A stretch of DNA of 64,000 bases from Alistipes muris (lineage in GTDB: Bacteria > Bacteroidota > Bacteroidia > Bacteroidales > Rikenellaceae), in assembly GCF_943193205.1 (NCBI RefSeq), contig NZ_CALPDD010000001.1:186001-250000 (forward strand), given 5' to 3'. The translations under genes and the position numbers were made by a program. Below the pieces are notes generated by a model. It was given only the letters and a program-made list of their open reading frames with translations, made no database searches and was not told where the DNA came from. Below are positions 63,223 through 64,000 of this stretch, in pieces (position 1 is the first letter of the stretch; the number at the start of each line of letters is the position of its first letter).

Positions 63223-64000
63223 ATGCGACTGTCCGAACTGAAAACCGGAGAATCGGCGACGATTCTGAAAGTACTGGGCCACGGAGGCTTCCGCCGCCGG
63301 ATCATGGAAATGGGATTCGTCCGCGGCCAACGGGTGGAGGTGATCCTGAACGCGCCGCTCAAGGACCCGATTCAATACCGGATCATGGGCTACGACGTAT
63401 CGCTGCGGCGCAGCGAAGCGGAAATGATACAGGTATTTTCGGACAGCGAAGCGCACGAACTGCTCAAGGCGCCGGAGCGGCACGCTTCGGTCGAAGCGGT
63501 TCCGGGCGACGACGCGATAGACGAACTGGTCCGCACGCGCAGCCACACGATTTGCGTGGCGCTGGTGGGCAATCCGAACAGCGGCAAGACATCGCTGTTC
63601 AACGCGATTTCGGGCGGTCACGAACATGTGGGCAATTACAGCGGGGTGACGGTGGGCGCCAAGAGCGGCGTGCGCTACTACCGCGGCTACCGGTTTCAGA
63701 TAACCGACCTGCCGGGGACCTATGCCCTCTCGGCCTATACGCCCGAAGAACTGTTCGTCCGGGCCCACATCGCCGAGGAGACACCCGACGTAATCATCAA
63801 CTCGGTGGTGGCGTCGAACCTGGAACGCAACCTCTATCTGACGACCGAACTGATAGACATAAATCCGCGCATGGTAGTGGCGCTCAATATGTTCGACGAA
63901 CTTACCTCAAGCGGCGCGCAGCTCGACTACGAAAGTCTGGGCCGGATGCTGGGCGTGCCGATGGTTCCGGTGGAAGCGCGCAACGGCAAGGGCATCGAAG
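63223..64000 (+). CDS. feoB: FeoA-FeoB fusion ferrous iron transporter, N-terminal part (runs off the window)
   Basis: Translated from 63223 the protein reads MRLSELKTGESATILKVLG, then RIMEMGFVRGQRVEV (FeoA SH3-like domain, about residues 1-75), a linker, and the FeoB G domain: VGNPNSGKTSLFN (G1), NYSGVTVG (G2), DLPGTYALS (G3). It is open to the window end, so the membrane part lies outside. A fused FeoA is usual in Bacteroidota. An in-frame ATG at 63199 would sit only 10 bases past the -7 box; I prefer 63223 because it gives the family start. It imports Fe(II) across the inner membrane. Confidence 0.93.
   Translation, partial: MRLSELKTGESATILKVLGHGGFRRRIMEMGFVRGQRVEVILNAPLKDPIQYRIMGYDVSLRRSEAEMIQVFSDSEAHELLKAPERHASVEAVPGDDAIDELVRTRSHTICVALVGNPNSGKTSLFNAISGGHEHVGNYSGVTVGAKSGVRYYRGYRFQITDLPGTYALSAYTPEELFVRAHIAEETPDVIINSVVASNLERNLYLTTELIDINPRMVVALNMFDELTSSGAQLDYESLGRMLGVPMVPVEARNGKGIE

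Overview
The window looks like chromosomal DNA of a Bacteroidota gut commensal. GC is high for that phylum, so an Alistipes/Rikenellaceae-like genome is the best guess; this is inference, since no rRNA is present. The supporting signs are many TAnnTTTG (-7) promoter boxes instead of E. coli-type promoters, almost no Shine-Dalgarno sequences, a SusC/SusD pair, a PorV/PorQ-type protein, a FeoA-FeoB fusion, a histone H1-like small protein and serine-type sulfatase chemistry.

Layout. Bases 1-38,200 are mainly core genes: an outer-membrane porin-like barrel; DUF4491, CapA-like lipoprotein and rubrerythrin; EttA-type ABC-F; hisS, an S41 protease, a DUF368 (PopT-type) lipid-carrier transporter and aroE; dnaE, trxA and an aldose epimerase; htpG. 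A minus-strand cluster follows (24.5 to 18.2 kb): nucleoside phosphorylase, dnaN, DEDD exonuclease, LysM lytic/binding protein, rex, an FAD-synthetase-only RibF relative and a YbgC-type thioesterase. Next come glmM, an M20 peptidase and glmS; glyA and DUF2461 on the minus strand; fabG; and a run of envelope genes (PorV/PorQ-like, LMW-PTP, thioredoxin-like, BamA-like barrel, phosphoethanolamine transferase). A structured repeat region lies at 32.3-32.6 kb.

Bases 38,300-63,100 form one accessory carbohydrate locus: araB and a DUF6786 gene on the minus strand, a divergent lacI-family regulator, then about 20.7 kb of closely spaced plus-strand genes (VCBS-repeat secreted protein, DapA/NanA-family aldolase, Na+/solute symporter, serine-type sulfatase, L-fucose isomerase, SusC, SusD, two DUF5017 surface lipoproteins, two tandem calcineurin-like phosphoesterases, SGNH esterase), closed by a terminator. 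Three full copies of a 20-bp LacI-type palindrome and two degenerate copies tie both arms to the regulator. The locus has no recognisable glycoside hydrolase or lyase, but it does have sulfatase, esterase and phosphoesterase functions. It pairs FucI with an AraB-type kinase, which suggests D-arabinose/D-ribulose (or a related sugar) released from a sulfated, phosphorylated or acylated glycan. The first gene of the long arm is split by a C10 tract, and a surface lipoprotein carries a G9 tract, so homopolymer-based switching is possible.

A FeoAB iron transporter with its own promoter starts after the locus and runs off the window. I found no rRNA, tRNA, CRISPR array, phage or transposase.
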